NCBI GenBank assembly: GCA_003416985.1
Contig: QVIN01000004.1
Span: 558,001-622,000, forward strand
Length of the DNA: 64,000 nt
From: Duganella sp. BJB480
GTDB taxonomy: Bacteria; Pseudomonadota; Gammaproteobacteria; Burkholderiales; Burkholderiaceae_D
Direction of reading: 5' to 3'
Shown: piece after piece, positions 9,382-19,929 of the stretch
Position numbering within the stretch: position 1 is the stretch's first letter
Layout of the letters: each line of letters begins with the position of its first letter
Program-made: the position numbers and the translations under genes
Notes under the pieces: model-generated
Seen by the model: only the letters and a program-made list of their open reading frames with translations
Told to the model about the DNA's origin: nothing
Databases searched by the model: none

Positions 9382-9852
9382 ATGCGCGCCGCCCGCCAGC
9401 GTGGATTCACGCTGATCGAACTGCTGGTGGTGATGGTCATCCTGGGCATCACGCTTGGGCTGGTGTCGCTCAACGCGCTGCCGGGCCAGAAGCAGTCCTT
9501 GCGTGAGGACGCGCAGCGCATCGCGCTGCTGCTGCAACTGGCGCGCGACGAGGCGATCGTGCGCAACCGCCAGATCGCCTTCGAGGCGGGGCCGGACGGC
9601 TACCGCTTCCTGATCCGCAACGAGCGGGAATGGACGCTGGCGGTGCAGGACGACCTGCTGCGCGAGCGCGAATTCAAGCACGGCCCCATCACGTTGATGC
9701 TGGACCCGCCGCCCAGCATTCCGGACGCCGGCAACCTGCGCATCGTCTTCGGCCGCGAGCCGGTCGACAAACCCTTTGTGCTGACGCTCAGCGGCGGCGA
9801 TGCCAGCATCGCCATCCACGCCGACGGCATCGGCCATTTCACGGTGGACTAG
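9382..9852 (+). CDS. gspH: Type II secretion minor pseudopilin GspH
   Basis: A 156-residue minor pseudopilin with leader MRAARQRG cleaved before FTLIELLVVM, Glu at mature position 5, and a GspH-like beta-rich C-terminal part. It is predicted to sit near the tip of the pseudopilus with GspI, J and K. It lies 20 bp after gspG and its stop codon is immediately followed by the gspI ATG. Confidence 0.93.
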   Translation: MRAARQRGFTLIELLVVMVILGITLGLVSLNALPGQKQSLREDAQRIALLLQLARDEAIVRNRQIAFEAGPDGYRFLIRNEREWTLAVQDDLLREREFKHGPITLMLDPPPSIPDAGNLRIVFGREPVDKPFVLTLSGGDASIAIHADGIGHFTVD

Positions 9853-10224
9853 ATGCGCCTTCAACGACAACGCGGCTTTACCCTGCTGGAAGTGCTGGTG
9901 GCGCTGGTGATCGTCGGCACGGCGCTGGGCGCCTCCCTGCGCGCGGTCGGCAGCCTGACGCAGAACAGCAATGGCCTGCGCGGCGCCATGATGGCCACCT
10001 GGTCGGCCGAGAACCGGCTGGTGCAGCTGCGCCTGACGCGCCAGTTCCCGGCGGTCGGCAAGCAGACCTTCGAATGCCCGCAGGGCGACATGAAGCTGAT
10101 GTGCGAGGAGGAAGTGATCGCCAGCCCGAACCCGCGCTTCCGCCGGGTGGAGGTCAGCGTCTACGACCAGGCCGCGCCGGAGCGGCGCATCATCAAGCTG
10201 GTCCAACTGGTGCTGAATCAATGA
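9853..10224 (+). CDS. gspI: Type II secretion minor pseudopilin GspI
   Basis: A 123-residue minor pseudopilin with cleavage site RG/FTLLEVLVALV and a short C-terminal domain containing the GspI-like WSAENRLVQLRL segment. It starts directly after the gspH stop and overlaps gspJ by 4 bp (ATGA), indicating translational coupling. Confidence 0.94.
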   Translation: MRLQRQRGFTLLEVLVALVIVGTALGASLRAVGSLTQNSNGLRGAMMATWSAENRLVQLRLTRQFPAVGKQTFECPQGDMKLMCEEEVIASPNPRFRRVEVSVYDQAAPERRIIKLVQLVLNQ

Positions 10225-10847
10225 CGGCCCCGATGCGCCGCCGCGCGCGCGGCTTCACGCTGATCGAGTTGCTGGTGGCGATTTCTATCCTCGCCATCGT
10301 CGCGGTGCTGGGCTGGCGTGGGCTGGACGGCATCATCCGATCGCGCGGTGCGCTGACCGCGCAGATGGAGCAGACGCGCGGCCTGCAGCTGGCCTTCGCC
10401 CAGCTGCAAAGCGATTGCGCCAACCTGGTGCCGCAGGCGCTGATCGGCACCCGCGCCATCCTGCGCGCGGAGGATGGCCGCATCACGCTGGTGCGCGTGT
10501 CGCTGGGCGAGAACGAGCCGACGCGCTTGCAGGTGGTGTCCTACCGCGTGCGCGACGGCGTGCTGACGCGGCGCGAATCGGCCGGCACGCGCGACTTGGT
10601 GCAGCTCGACACGCTGTGGCAGGCCGCCACCGGCGACGCCGACCCGGCCGATGGCGTGGCGCTGCAGTCGGGCGTGCAGCGCATGACGATGCGCTTCTGG
10701 ACCACGCAGGGCTGGGTGCAGGCGGCCGGCGTGATGCCGGCTCCCCCCGCCCCGGCGGTGGGAGCGCCGAGCGGCATGGAAGTGTCGATGAACCTGGACG
10801 GCGTGGAAGTGCCGATGATTAAATCCTTCCTGCTGGGGGCACTGTGA
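10221..10847 (+). CDS. gspJ: Type II secretion minor pseudopilin GspJ
   Basis: A 208-residue minor pseudopilin with cleavage site RG/FTLIELLVAISIL and the GWRGLDGIIRSR helix seen in GspJ. The start is the ATG at 10221 inside the gspI stop. A longer in-frame reading upstream is only a shadow of gspH and gspI. It forms the tip complex with GspI and GspK. Confidence 0.94.
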   Translation: MTAPMRRRARGFTLIELLVAISILAIVAVLGWRGLDGIIRSRGALTAQMEQTRGLQLAFAQLQSDCANLVPQALIGTRAILRAEDGRITLVRVSLGENEPTRLQVVSYRVRDGVLTRRESAGTRDLVQLDTLWQAATGDADPADGVALQSGVQRMTMRFWTTQGWVQAAGVMPAPPAPAVGAPSGMEVSMNLDGVEVPMIKSFLLGAL

Positions 10848-11812
10848 GGCTGCGGCGCCAGCGCGGCGTGGCCGTCATCACGGCGCTGCTGTTGACCACA
10901 TTGGCGGTGACCATCGTCGCCAGCTTGTTCTGGCAGCAGCAGGTGCAGGTGCGCTCGATGGAGAACCAGCGCCTGCAACTGCAGACCCGCTGGATCGTGC
11001 GCGGCGCGTTGGACCTGAGCCGGCTGGTGCTGTATCAAGACTCCCTGGATTCGCCAACGGTCACGCAGCTCAACGGGGTCTGGGCCACGCCGCTGGAGGA
11101 AACGCGGCTGGACGACTACATCGAACGCGAACGCGCCGAGGCGGAGAATTTCAACGCCACGCTGTCCGGCAAGATGATCGACGCGCAGTCGCGTTACAAT
11201 CTTGCCAATCTGGCCGTGAACCATGCGATCCAGGGGGACGAGGTGAAGGTGTTCGAGCGCCTGCTGACCAATCTGCGGCTCGATCCGTCGCTGGCGCAGG
11301 CGGTGGCCACGCAGGTGGCGAATGCGCAGACGGCGCCGCCACCGCAGCAGGGGCAGCAAGGGCAGGGCCAGCAGCCGGTGCAGACCTCGGGGCCGCAGCC
11401 GATCGACCTGCTGCGCGTGGAGGATCTGCTGGCGGTGAGCGGCTTTACGCCCCAGTCGATAGAGCGGCTGCGCGACTTCGTCATCATCCTGCCGGAGCGC
11501 GGAACGGAATTGAACGTGAATACCGTGTCTGCCGAACTGCTTTCGGCCATGTGCCAGCAGCTGTCGTTGTCGGATGCGGCAGCCATGGTGAATGCGCGGC
11601 AGCGCGTTTATTATCGCGACAAGGCGAACTTCAACGCGCTGCCGCAGGTGTCCGGCAGCGACAAGCTGCCGAAGACGAAATACGATGTCAAGAGCCGCTA
11701 CTTCCTGGCCTACAGCCGGGTGAGGCTGGACCGGGCGGCGCTGGACGCGCAGTCCCTGCTGGTACGGGCGAGCAATGGCATCACGACGGTGGTTTGGATA
11801 CGGGAATATTAG
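10844..11812 (+). CDS. gspK: Type II secretion minor pseudopilin GspK
   Basis: A 322-residue protein with a basic leader and cleavage before VAVITALLLTTLAVTIVASL. The mature N-terminus lacks the fifth-position glutamate, as is normal for GspK. The large helical domain (about 60-300) includes IDAQSRYNLANL and a helix-hairpin-helix-like region. The start is GTG, overlapping the gspJ stop by 4 bp. A Gln/Pro-rich stretch lies near residue 165-185. It caps the pseudopilus. Confidence 0.94.
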   Translation: MRLRRQRGVAVITALLLTTLAVTIVASLFWQQQVQVRSMENQRLQLQTRWIVRGALDLSRLVLYQDSLDSPTVTQLNGVWATPLEETRLDDYIERERAEAENFNATLSGKMIDAQSRYNLANLAVNHAIQGDEVKVFERLLTNLRLDPSLAQAVATQVANAQTAPPPQQGQQGQGQQPVQTSGPQPIDLLRVEDLLAVSGFTPQSIERLRDFVIILPERGTELNVNTVSAELLSAMCQQLSLSDAAAMVNARQRVYYRDKANFNALPQVSGSDKLPKTKYDVKSRYFLAYSRVRLDRAALDAQSLLVRASNGITTVVWIREY

Positions 11813-11839
11813 AACTGGCATGAACGAAAGCGAGACCCT

Positions 11840-13090
11840 TTGACTACACTACTTATCCGCTATCCGGCCAAGGCCAGCGTCGACAGCGGCGCGGCCCAGA
11901 CCTGCCCGTTCGCGCTGGTGGGCGATGGCGGCAACCTGCTGCAGCAGGGCGTTTCCCCGCTGGGCAACCTGTCGGACCTGGTGGCATCGTCCCGCCGCGT
12001 GGTGCTGCTGCTGGCCGCCGCCGACGTCACGCTGCTGCGCGTGGTGGCGCCGCCGCTGTCCGCCGCGCGCCTGAAGGCCGCGCTGCCGGCGCTGGTGGAG
12101 GAACAGGTGCTGGGCGATCCGGCCGACTGCGTGCTGGCGGCCGGCGCCGCCGACGCCGACGGCGGCCGCACCGTGGCCGTGGTGCAGCGCAGCTGGATCG
12201 AGGTGCTGGTCAAGGCGCTGCTGGCGCAGGGCGCGCATCACATCTCCGTGCTGCCGGCGCAATTGTGTCTCCCTTTCCAGCCGGGCTCCGTGTCGGCCGC
12301 GCTGACCACCGGCGACGCCGGCTTCGAACTGATACTGCGCCAGTCGCAGACCATGGGCATGGGCTTGACGCTGCCGGCGCAGCCGCAGGCCGCGCTGCAA
12401 ACGTTGCGCGCGATGGCGGGCGACGAGCCGGTCACGCTGTACCTGGCGCCGGCGCAGATGGCGCAGTTCGCGCCGCTGGTGGCCACGGCGGACGCCGGCC
12501 ACGGCGTCACCCTGATGGAAGACCACTGGGCGCACTGGGTGGCCGCCTCGCGCTCGGCGGGGCTGGACCTGGCGCCGGCATTGGGCGCCAGCGGTGCCAA
12601 CGCGCGCCAGTGGCAGCGCTGGCGCTGGCCGCTGCGCATCGCCGCGCTGGCGCTGCTGGTCAACGTGGTCGGGCTGAACGTCGAATGGCTGCGCCTCAAG
12701 CGCGAGGCCGCCGCGGTCAGCCAGTCCATGCTGCAGACCTTCAAGGCCGCCTATCCGAACGAGCCGGTGATCCTCGATCCGGCCGCGCAGATGCGCAAGA
12801 ATATCTCGCTGGCCAAGGCCGACGGCGGCCAGCCCGCCGCCGACGAATTCACCGCGCTGAGCGCCGCCCTGGGCGAGGCGCTGGGCGCCCTGCCGCGCAA
12901 GGACATCATCGCCACGCTGGAGTACCGCGACCGCGCCCTGCAGATCAAGGTCAAGCCCAACACCGTCGATAGCGGCACGCTGGCGCAGCTGCGCTCCGCG
13001 CTGGCCGCGCGCAAGCTGGACCTGTCGGAAACCAATCCGGGCGCCTGGCAGATACGTCCGGCGAGCGGCGCGGGCGGAGGAAAATCATGA
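11840..13090 (+). CDS. gspL: Type II secretion inner-membrane protein GspL
   Basis: A 416-residue bitopic protein: cytoplasmic actin-like domain (about 1-250) that recruits the ATPase GspE, one membrane helix near 257-275 (IAALALLVNVVGLNVEWL), and a periplasmic ferredoxin-like domain. The start is a TTG at 11840, 27 bp after gspK. It overlaps gspM by 4 bp. Confidence 0.92.
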   Translation: MTTLLIRYPAKASVDSGAAQTCPFALVGDGGNLLQQGVSPLGNLSDLVASSRRVVLLLAAADVTLLRVVAPPLSAARLKAALPALVEEQVLGDPADCVLAAGAADADGGRTVAVVQRSWIEVLVKALLAQGAHHISVLPAQLCLPFQPGSVSAALTTGDAGFELILRQSQTMGMGLTLPAQPQAALQTLRAMAGDEPVTLYLAPAQMAQFAPLVATADAGHGVTLMEDHWAHWVAASRSAGLDLAPALGASGANARQWQRWRWPLRIAALALLVNVVGLNVEWLRLKREAAAVSQSMLQTFKAAYPNEPVILDPAAQMRKNISLAKADGGQPAADEFTALSAALGEALGALPRKDIIATLEYRDRALQIKVKPNTVDSGTLAQLRSALAARKLDLSETNPGAWQIRPASGAGGGKS

Positions 13091-13605
13091 ACAAACTGAC
13101 CCAAACGATGCAAGACTACCGCGCCCGCGCCTCGGCCTTCTGGATCGAACGCACCGAGCAGGAACGCAAGTTCCTCGGCGTCGGCGGCGCGGTGCTGGGC
13201 GTGGCGCTGTTTTATTCGGTGCTGATCGCGCCGGCGCTGGACGGCGGCGCCAAGCTGCGCAAGTCGCTGCCCGAGCTGCGCCAGCAGGCCGCCGAGCTGC
13301 AAGGGCTGGCGCTGGAGGCGGCCGCGCTGCGCGGCCAGAACACCATCGCCCCGGCGCCGATGACGCGCGAGATGCTCAACGCCGGCCTCGCCGCGCGCGG
13401 GTTGACCACGCAATCGGTGTCCGTCACCGGCGAATACGCCAAGGTGCAGATGAACGGCGTGCCATTCCCGGCGCTGATCGCCTGGCTGGACGCGATCCGC
13501 ACCGAGAGCCGCATCGCCGTCTCGGAGGCCAGCATCAGCGCGCAGGACACCGCCGGCATGGTCAACGCCACGCTGACGCTGCGCCAGAACGCGGGCGGCC
13601 GGTGA
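13087..13605 (+). CDS. gspM: Type II secretion inner-membrane protein GspM
   Basis: A 172-residue partner of GspL with a short cytoplasmic start, one membrane helix (about 38-56) and a periplasmic coiled-coil plus ferredoxin-like domain. The helix begins after the conserved WIERTEQERKFL segment. Its ATG overlaps the gspL stop. Confidence 0.92.
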   Translation: MNKLTQTMQDYRARASAFWIERTEQERKFLGVGGAVLGVALFYSVLIAPALDGGAKLRKSLPELRQQAAELQGLALEAAALRGQNTIAPAPMTREMLNAGLAARGLTTQSVSVTGEYAKVQMNGVPFPALIAWLDAIRTESRIAVSEASISAQDTAGMVNATLTLRQNAGGR

Positions 13606-13621
13606 TGCGAAAAGGCTGTCC

Positions 13622-14395
13622 ATGAAGCGCCTCGTGCTATGGTTGCTGACCATCGCGCTGAGCGTGGCGGCGACGCTGGCGGTGTTCTTCCCGGCGGCCT
13701 GGCTAGGATCGCTGGTGGAGGCGCGCACGGGAGGACGTTTGACGCTGGGGGACGCGCAGGGTACGCTGTGGCGCGGTTCGGCCTTCATCGGCGGCGCGGC
13801 CAGCGGCAACAGCCCGGTCACACCGCTGCTGCCGGGCCGTTTCAGCTGGAGGATTTCGCCGCTGGCGCTGGTCGGCATGGTCGACCTGCAGCTGGAAAAC
13901 AGCGAGGCGCTGGCGCAGCCGCTGACCTTCAAGGGTAGCTGGTCGCAATGGCAGCTCAGTCCATCGGCGCTGCTGCTGCCGGCCGAGGGCCTGGCCGGCC
14001 TGGGCGCGCCGCTCAACACTGTGGCGCCCAGCGGCACGATGCGGCTGTCGTGGACCGCGCTGGAGCTGGCGCTGGCCGACCGCCAGATCGCCATCAACGG
14101 CCGCACCGCGCTGGAGATGACGGACATGGCCTCGCGGCTGTCGTCGGTGCGGCCGCTGGGCAGCTACACGCTGGCGCTGGACTGGCATGGGCAGTCGGCG
14201 GCGCTGACGCTCAACTCCGTCAAGGGGCCGCTGTTGTTGAGCGGTTCCGGCAACCTGAATAACGGCCGCCTGCGGTTTTCCGGGCAGGCCGAGGCAGCAA
14301 AAGGATTTGAAGAGCAGCTGGCCAACCTGTTGAATTTGCTGGGCCAGCGCAAACCGAATAGTGACCGCAACATCATCGCTTTAGAGTTCCACTAA
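13622..14395 (+). CDS. gspN: Type II secretion protein GspN
   Basis: A 257-residue protein with an N-terminal membrane helix (about 5-27) and a periplasmic region matching GspN, including GRLTLGDAQGTLWRGSA. GspN is an accessory component absent from many type II systems; its function is not well defined. It sits between gspM and gspD, 16 bp after gspM. Confidence 0.88.
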   Translation: MKRLVLWLLTIALSVAATLAVFFPAAWLGSLVEARTGGRLTLGDAQGTLWRGSAFIGGAASGNSPVTPLLPGRFSWRISPLALVGMVDLQLENSEALAQPLTFKGSWSQWQLSPSALLLPAEGLAGLGAPLNTVAPSGTMRLSWTALELALADRQIAINGRTALEMTDMASRLSSVRPLGSYTLALDWHGQSAALTLNSVKGPLLLSGSGNLNNGRLRFSGQAEAAKGFEEQLANLLNLLGQRKPNSDRNIIALEFH

Positions 14396-14416
14396 GTTCA
14401 GATAAAAGTTCAGACA

Positions 14417-16672
14417 ATGAAAAAACAGTCCGTGAGCAAATCCACCCTTCCCGCGCTGCGCCGCCTGAGCGCGGGCGCGATGCTGTGCTGTGCGACGAGC
14501 GTCGTGCCAGTCGTGACGCCGTTGCTGGTGCTGCTGCCCGCCAGCGCGCAAGCCGCGGCCGACGACGCCGCGCTGAACTTTGTCGGCGCCGACATCGAGT
14601 CGGTGATTAAGGCGGTCGGCCACTACACCAACATCACCTTCGTGATCGACCCGCGCGTCAAGGGCACGCTGACGGTGGTGTCGGAAAAGCCGGTCACCAA
14701 GTCGCAGGCGTTCGGCCTGCTCACTTCCGCGTTGCGCCTGCAGGGCTACGCGGTGGTCAGCGGCGACGGCTACGCCAAGGTGGTGCCGGAGGCGGACGCC
14801 AAGCTGCAGGCCGGGCCGACCCAGGTCGGCGCCAGCCAGGCCTCGGCCAAGGGCGACCAGATCGTCAGCCAGATCTTCCATCTGAATTATGAGTCGGCGG
14901 CCAACGTGGTGACGGTGCTGCGTCCACTGATCTCGCCCAACAACACCATCAACGCCAACCCTGGCAACAACACCGTGGTGGTCACCGACTACGCCGACAA
15001 CGTCAAGCGCCTGGCCAAAATCGTCGCCGCGCTGGACGCGCCGGCCGTCGCCGACCTCGATGTGATCCCGGTGCGCTACGCCATCGCCAGCGACCTGGCG
15101 TCGATGGTCAACAAGTTGATGGACACCGGCGCGGGCGCCGGCGACGCGGGCAAGGTCAGTGTGCTGGCCGATCCGCGCACCAACGCGCTGATCCTGCGGG
15201 CGCCGTCGGCGGCGCGCGCCAACCTGGCCAAGTCGCTGATCGCCAAGCTCGATCAGCCGACCCAGGAACTGGGCAACGTCCACGTGGTCTACCTGAAGAA
15301 CGCCGAAGCGGCCAAGCTGGCGCAGACGCTGCGCAGCGTGGTGTCCGGCGACACGTCGGCGGCCAACGCCACGGGCGTCGGCGGCACCGGCACCGGCCAG
15401 TCCGGCCAGGGCGGTCTCGGTCAGGGCGGCTTGGGCGGCCAAAGCAGCAACACCGGCGGCATGGGCGGCGGCAGCAACTCCGGCACCAGCAGCGGCCCAT
15501 CCAATCCGCTGCTGACCGGCTCCAACCAGCAGCAGCAGGGCGGCGGCGGCACGGCCGGCTACATCCAGGCCGATTCCACCACCAACACCCTGATCATCAC
15601 CGCGCCGGAATCGGTGTACCGCAACCTGCGCGCCGTGATCGACCAGCTGGACGTGCGCCGCGCGCAGGTCTACATCGAATCGCTGATCGTCGAAGTCAGC
15701 TCCGACAAGGCGTCCGAATTCGGCGTGCAGTGGGTGGGCGCGACCGGCAACGAGAACAGCACCTACCGCGTCGGCGGCCTGCAATCGTACTCCTCGGGCG
15801 GCAACAACATCGGCACGCTGGCCACGCAGCTGCTCAACAAGTCCTCCACCACGACCACCGCGCCTAGCCTGCCGGGCAATGGCCTGTCCATCGGCGTGTT
15901 CAAGCAGGTGGCGGGCGGCCTGGGACTGGGCGCGCTGGCGCACTCGCTGGAAACCGACGGCAACGCCAACGTGCTGTCGACGCCTAACATGATCACGCTC
16001 GACAACGAGCTGGCCACCATCTCGGTCGGCCAGAACGTGCCTATCCTGACCGGCCAGTTCACCACCACCTCCGGCACCAACAACAATCCGTTCCAGACCA
16101 TCGACCGCAAGGAAGTGGGCCTGACGCTGAAGGTGCGTCCGCAGATTTCCGAGGGCGGCACCATCAAGCTGGCGATCTACCACGAGACTTCCAGCGTCGA
16201 CGCGACGTCGCTGAAGAACACGGCCGGCATCACCATCAACAAGCGCGTGATCGAGAACAATGTGATCGCCGACGATGGACAGATCATCGTGCTCGGTGGC
16301 TTGATCGAGGACACCGAAGGCGATGGCGTGGAAAAGGTGCGCGGCCTGGGCGACATTCCGGTGCTGGGCAATCTGTTCAAGTACCAGACCCGCAGCCGCA
16401 AGAAGACCAACCTGATGGTGTTCCTGCGCCCCGTGGTCATCCGCAGCAAGGAGCAGAGCACCTCGCTGGCGACCGACCGTTACGACTACATGCGCGCGCA
16501 GCAGGACGCGATCCAGCTGCAGGAAAGCATCCTGGTTCGGGATCTCGGCCAGCCGAAAGTGCCCGCGCTGCAGAACGGCACGCCGCTGGGCGGCGCGTTT
16601 GTCCGTCCGATTCCGCCCGCGCCGGCGCCGGTGCGCGATCCGGGCGCCGCCGAACCAGCCAAGCAGCAGTGA
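14417..16672 (+). CDS. gspD: Type II secretion secretin GspD
   Basis: A 751-residue outer-membrane secretin with a signal peptide (ending SAQAAA), N0-N3 periplasmic domains (about 40-390) and a secretin barrel (about 430-690). N-domain motifs include [14 protein letters not shown] and [18 protein letters not shown]. The N3 region carries a Gly/Ser/Gln-rich insert near residues 315-375. The core has VPILTGQ and the conserved [11 protein letters not shown]. It forms the multimeric exit pore. Confidence 0.96.
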   Translation: MKKQSVSKSTLPALRRLSAGAMLCCATSVVPVVTPLLVLLPASAQAAADDAALNFVGADIESVIKAVGHYTNITFVIDPRVKGTLTVVSEKPVTKSQAFGLLTSALRLQGYAVVSGDGYAKVVPEADAKLQAGPTQVGASQASAKGDQIVSQIFHLNYESAANVVTVLRPLISPNNTINANPGNNTVVVTDYADNVKRLAKIVAALDAPAVADLDVIPVRYAIASDLASMVNKLMDTGAGAGDAGKVSVLADPRTNALILRAPSAARANLAKSLIAKLDQPTQELGNVHVVYLKNAEAAKLAQTLRSVVSGDTSAANATGVGGTGTGQSGQGGLGQGGLGGQSSNTGGMGGGSNSGTSSGPSNPLLTGSNQQQQGGGGTAGYIQADSTTNTLIITAPESVYRNLRAVIDQLDVRRAQVYIESLIVEVSSDKASEFGVQWVGATGNENSTYRVGGLQSYSSGGNNIGTLATQLLNKSSTTTTAPSLPGNGLSIGVFKQVAGGLGLGALAHSLETDGNANVLSTPNMITLDNELATISVGQNVPILTGQFTTTSGTNNNPFQTIDRKEVGLTLKVRPQISEGGTIKLAIYHETSSVDATSLKNTAGITINKRVIENNVIADDGQIIVLGGLIEDTEGDGVEKVRGLGDIPVLGNLFKYQTRSRKKTNLMVFLRPVVIRSKEQSTSLATDRYDYMRAQQDAIQLQESILVRDLGQPKVPALQNGTPLGGAFVRPIPPAPAPVRDPGAAEPAKQQ

Positions 16673-16673
16673 T

Positions 16674-18095
16674 ATGAGCAATCTCCTTCCCTACGCCTTC
16701 GCCCGCGACTTCGTGGTGCTGGCGCAGCACAGCGACGAAGCCGAACACACGGTGGACGTGCTGGTCTGCGGCGCCACCGCGCCCGCGGCCATCGCCGAAG
16801 TGTCGCGCCGTTTCGGCCGCGTGCAGCTCAAGAGCATGCCGCGCGCCGACCTTGAAACGGCCATCGCCGCGGCCTACGCCAGCTCGGGCGGCAACGCCTC
16901 GATGGTGGCCGAGGAGTTCGACGCCGACCTCGATCTGACCAAGCTGCTGCAGGACGTGCCGGCCATCGAGGACCTGCTGGAATCGTCCGACGACGCGCCG
17001 GTGATCCGCATGATCAACGCGCTGCTGACGCAGGCGCTGCGCGACAGCGCCTCCGACATCCACATCGAGCCGTTCGAGCAGACCTCGGTGGTGCGCTTCC
17101 GCGTCGACGGTTCGCTGCGCGACATCGTCCGTCCGCGCAAGGCCATCCACGGTTCGCTGATCTCGCGCATCAAGATCATGGCGCAGCTGGACATCGCCGA
17201 GAAGCGCCTGCCGCAGGACGGCCGCATCACGCTGCGCATCGGCGGCAAGCCGGTGGACGTGCGCGTGTCGACGCTGCCGACCGGCCACGGCGAGCGCGCG
17301 GTGCTGCGTTTGCTGGACAAGGAAGCGGGCCGGCTGGACCTGAACCACCTGGGCATGAGCGAGACCATGCTGCCGCAGTTCGACGCGCTGATCAACCAGC
17401 CGCACGGCATCGTGCTGGTGACCGGGCCGACCGGCTCGGGCAAGACCACCACGCTGTACGCCGCGCTGTCGCTGCTGAACGCGGCCACCACCAACATCAT
17501 GACGGTGGAGGACCCGATCGAATATGACCTGAACGGCGTCGGCCAGACCCAGGTCAACCCGCGCATCGACATGACCTTCGCCAAGGCGCTGCGCGCCATC
17601 CTGCGCCAGGATCCGGACGTGATCATGATCGGCGAGATCCGCGACCTGGAAACCGCGCAGATCGCGGTGCAGGCCTCGTTGACCGGCCACCTGGTGCTGG
17701 CCACGCTGCACACCAACGACGCCGCCGCCGCCGTCACGCGCCTGCTGGACATGGGCATCGAGCCGTTCCTGCTGTCGTCGTCGCTGCTGGGCGTATTGGC
17801 GCAGCGGCTGGTGCGCAAACTGTGCGGCAGCTGCAAGACCTTCGACGGCCAGCAGTGGCACGCGGTGGGCTGCGAGCATTGCGGCCACACGGGCTACCAG
17901 GGCCGGGTGGGCGTGTACGAATTCCTGCAGACGACGGAGCAGATCCGCGCGCAGATCCACAACCGCGCGTCCGAGGCCGAGGTCAAGGCGGCGGCGCTGG
18001 CGGGCGGCATGCACACCATGCGCGAGGACGGCGAGCGCTGGCTGGCCGCCGGCATCACCACGCAGGCCGAGTTGCTGCGCGTGACCAAAGACTAG
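16674..18095 (+). CDS. gspE: Type II secretion ATPase GspE
   Basis: A 473-residue hexameric ATPase powering the pseudopilus. Visible are Walker [13 protein letters not shown], the Asp box [10 protein letters not shown], Walker [14 protein letters not shown], the His box [12 protein letters not shown], and the zinc-binding tetracysteine (CGSCK and CEHCGH). The ATG at 16674 follows the gspD stop by one base; the open frame extends upstream only as a gspD shadow. Confidence 0.96.
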   Translation: MSNLLPYAFARDFVVLAQHSDEAEHTVDVLVCGATAPAAIAEVSRRFGRVQLKSMPRADLETAIAAAYASSGGNASMVAEEFDADLDLTKLLQDVPAIEDLLESSDDAPVIRMINALLTQALRDSASDIHIEPFEQTSVVRFRVDGSLRDIVRPRKAIHGSLISRIKIMAQLDIAEKRLPQDGRITLRIGGKPVDVRVSTLPTGHGERAVLRLLDKEAGRLDLNHLGMSETMLPQFDALINQPHGIVLVTGPTGSGKTTTLYAALSLLNAATTNIMTVEDPIEYDLNGVGQTQVNPRIDMTFAKALRAILRQDPDVIMIGEIRDLETAQIAVQASLTGHLVLATLHTNDAAAAVTRLLDMGIEPFLLSSSLLGVLAQRLVRKLCGSCKTFDGQQWHAVGCEHCGHTGYQGRVGVYEFLQTTEQIRAQIHNRASEAEVKAAALAGGMHTMREDGERWLAAGITTQAELLRVTKD

Positions 18096-18105
18096 GCGAC
18101 CGACG

Positions 18106-19326
18106 ATGCCCGCATTCCGTTATGAAGCCGTCGACGCCGGCGGCGCCACCAAGAAGGGCGTGCTCAATGCCGACAGCGCGCGCTCGGCGCGTTCCGAGCT
18201 GCGCACGCAAGGCCTGGTGCCGCTGAAGGTGGACGCCATCGCCGCGCAGGTCGACGCCGCCGGCGTGGCCAAGAGCCGCGGCTTCGGCGAGCGCCTGTCG
18301 GCCACCGAGCTGGCGCTGTTCACGCGCCAGCTGGCCAGCCTGCTGGAGGCCGGCCTGCCGCTGGAGCAGGCCTTCACCGCCTTGCTGGAGCAGGCCGAGC
18401 GCCCCTACATGCGCGACCTGATCGCCTCCATCCGCTCCGAGGTGATCGGCGGCGCCTCGCTGTCGGACGTACTGGGACGGCATCCGCGCGACTTCGCCGA
18501 GATCTACCGCGCGCTGGTCGCCTCCGGTGAGCAGATCGGCCAGCTGTCGCGCGTGTTGTCGCGCCTTGCCGACTACATCGAGCGCCGCAACGCCTTGATC
18601 CAGAAGGTGCGGCTGGCCTTCACCTATCCGGCCATCGTGACGGTGGTGGCGTTCTCCATCGTGATCTTCCTGCTGACCTACGTGGTGCCGCAGATCGTCT
18701 CGGTGTTCGCCAACACCAAGCAGAAGCTGCCCATCCTCACCGTCATCATGCTGGCGGTGTCGGACTTCGTGCGCAGCTACGGCATCGTGGTGGCGATCCT
18801 GCTGGTGGGCGCGTGGTTCATGTGGCGCCGGGCCTTGCAGAACCCGGCGCTGAAGCGGCGCTGGCACACCTGGTTGCTGACCGCGCCGCTGTACGGTAAA
18901 TTCGAGCGCAGCCTGAACACGGCGCGCTTCGCCAGCACGCTGGCGATCACCACCGGTTCCGGCGTGCCCATCCTGCGCGCGCTGGAGACCAGCCGCGACA
19001 CGCTGTCCAACGTCGCCATGCAGGAGCTGGTGGAGGAGGCCAGCGACGCGGTGCGCGAGGGCGTGAGCCTGGCGCGTTCGTTGTCGGCGCAGAAGCACTT
19101 CCCGCCGATGCTGATCCACATGATACGGGCCGGCGAAATCACCGGCGAGCTGCCGGCCATGCTGGACCGCGCCGCCGCCGCCCAGGAGGCCGACCTGGAA
19201 CGCCGCACGCTGACCATCGCCGGCCTGCTGGAGCCGGCGCTGATCCTGGCGATGGGCGTGGTGGTGCTGCTGATCGTGCTGGCGGTCCTGATGCCTATCA
19301 TCGAAATTAATCAGCTGGTACGCTGA
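18106..19326 (+). CDS. gspF: Type II secretion inner-membrane platform GspF
   Basis: A 406-residue polytopic protein with two repeated GspF domains (about 70-195 and 275-400) and three membrane helices. Motifs include LFTRQLASLLEAGLPLEQA and the matching second copy FASTLAITTGSGVPILRAL. It connects GspE motion to the pseudopilus. It lies 10 bp after gspE. Confidence 0.96.
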   Translation: MPAFRYEAVDAGGATKKGVLNADSARSARSELRTQGLVPLKVDAIAAQVDAAGVAKSRGFGERLSATELALFTRQLASLLEAGLPLEQAFTALLEQAERPYMRDLIASIRSEVIGGASLSDVLGRHPRDFAEIYRALVASGEQIGQLSRVLSRLADYIERRNALIQKVRLAFTYPAIVTVVAFSIVIFLLTYVVPQIVSVFANTKQKLPILTVIMLAVSDFVRSYGIVVAILLVGAWFMWRRALQNPALKRRWHTWLLTAPLYGKFERSLNTARFASTLAITTGSGVPILRALETSRDTLSNVAMQELVEEASDAVREGVSLARSLSAQKHFPPMLIHMIRAGEITGELPAMLDRAAAAQEADLERRTLTIAGLLEPALILAMGVVVLLIVLAVLMPIIEINQLVR

Positions 19327-19342
19327 GGAAGTAAAGAGAACC

Positions 19343-19921
19343 ATGAAGCGTTTGCCATTATTCGTTACCGTCCTTGCCGTGGTGCTGTTGTCGGCGTCGC
19401 TGGCCTACTGGGGCCTGCAGTTGTTCAAGCCGCAGCAGCGCGCCATCGCCGCGCCGCCGCGGCAGGTGGCCGCGCCGTTGAACATCGAGGCGGCCAAGGG
19501 CCTGTTCGGCGGCCAGATCACCGTGGCCGCCGTCAGCAACTACCAGTTGCGGGGCGTGGTCGCCGCGCGCGGCGAGGACAGCGCGGCCATCATCGTGGTC
19601 GACGGCCAGCCGCCGCTGGCGCTGGGCGTGGGCCGCGAAGTGGTGCCCGGCGTGACCGTCAAGGAAGTCCATCCGAACTACGTGCTGCTGTCCGAGGGCG
19701 GTGCGCTCAAGCGCGTGGAGCTGGCCAGCGATGCCGGCCCTGGCGCGGGCGCCAATGCGCCGCCGTCGCTGCTGCCCGGCGCGGGCCAGCAGCCGTTGCC
19801 GCCGATCGCGCCGCCGTTGGCGCCGCCGCCACAGCAGCAACCGCCGCAACAGCAACCGCCGCAGCCGCCGCAACGCTCCAGCGTTTCCGGCACAATGGTC
19901 GCCCCCGACCGTACCCAATAG
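19343..19921 (+). CDS. gspC: Type II secretion protein GspC (short form)
   Basis: A 192-residue protein with an N-terminal membrane helix (about 7-24) and a homology-region domain (about 48-130) containing YQLRGVVAARGEDSAAIIV, which contacts GspD. The C-terminus is a Pro/Gln-rich tail instead of the PDZ or coiled-coil domain of longer GspC proteins. It is the last gsp gene; gspO (prepilin peptidase) is not in the window. Confidence 0.88.
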   Translation: MKRLPLFVTVLAVVLLSASLAYWGLQLFKPQQRAIAAPPRQVAAPLNIEAAKGLFGGQITVAAVSNYQLRGVVAARGEDSAAIIVVDGQPPLALGVGREVVPGVTVKEVHPNYVLLSEGGALKRVELASDAGPGAGANAPPSLLPGAGQQPLPPIAPPLAPPPQQQPPQQQPPQPPQRSSVSGTMVAPDRTQ

Positions 19922-19929
19922 GCCGTCCC

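Noticed and set aside
14381..16681. A 766-codon minus-strand open frame
   Set aside because: Antisense shadow of gspD with His/Arg/Val/Gly-rich translation.
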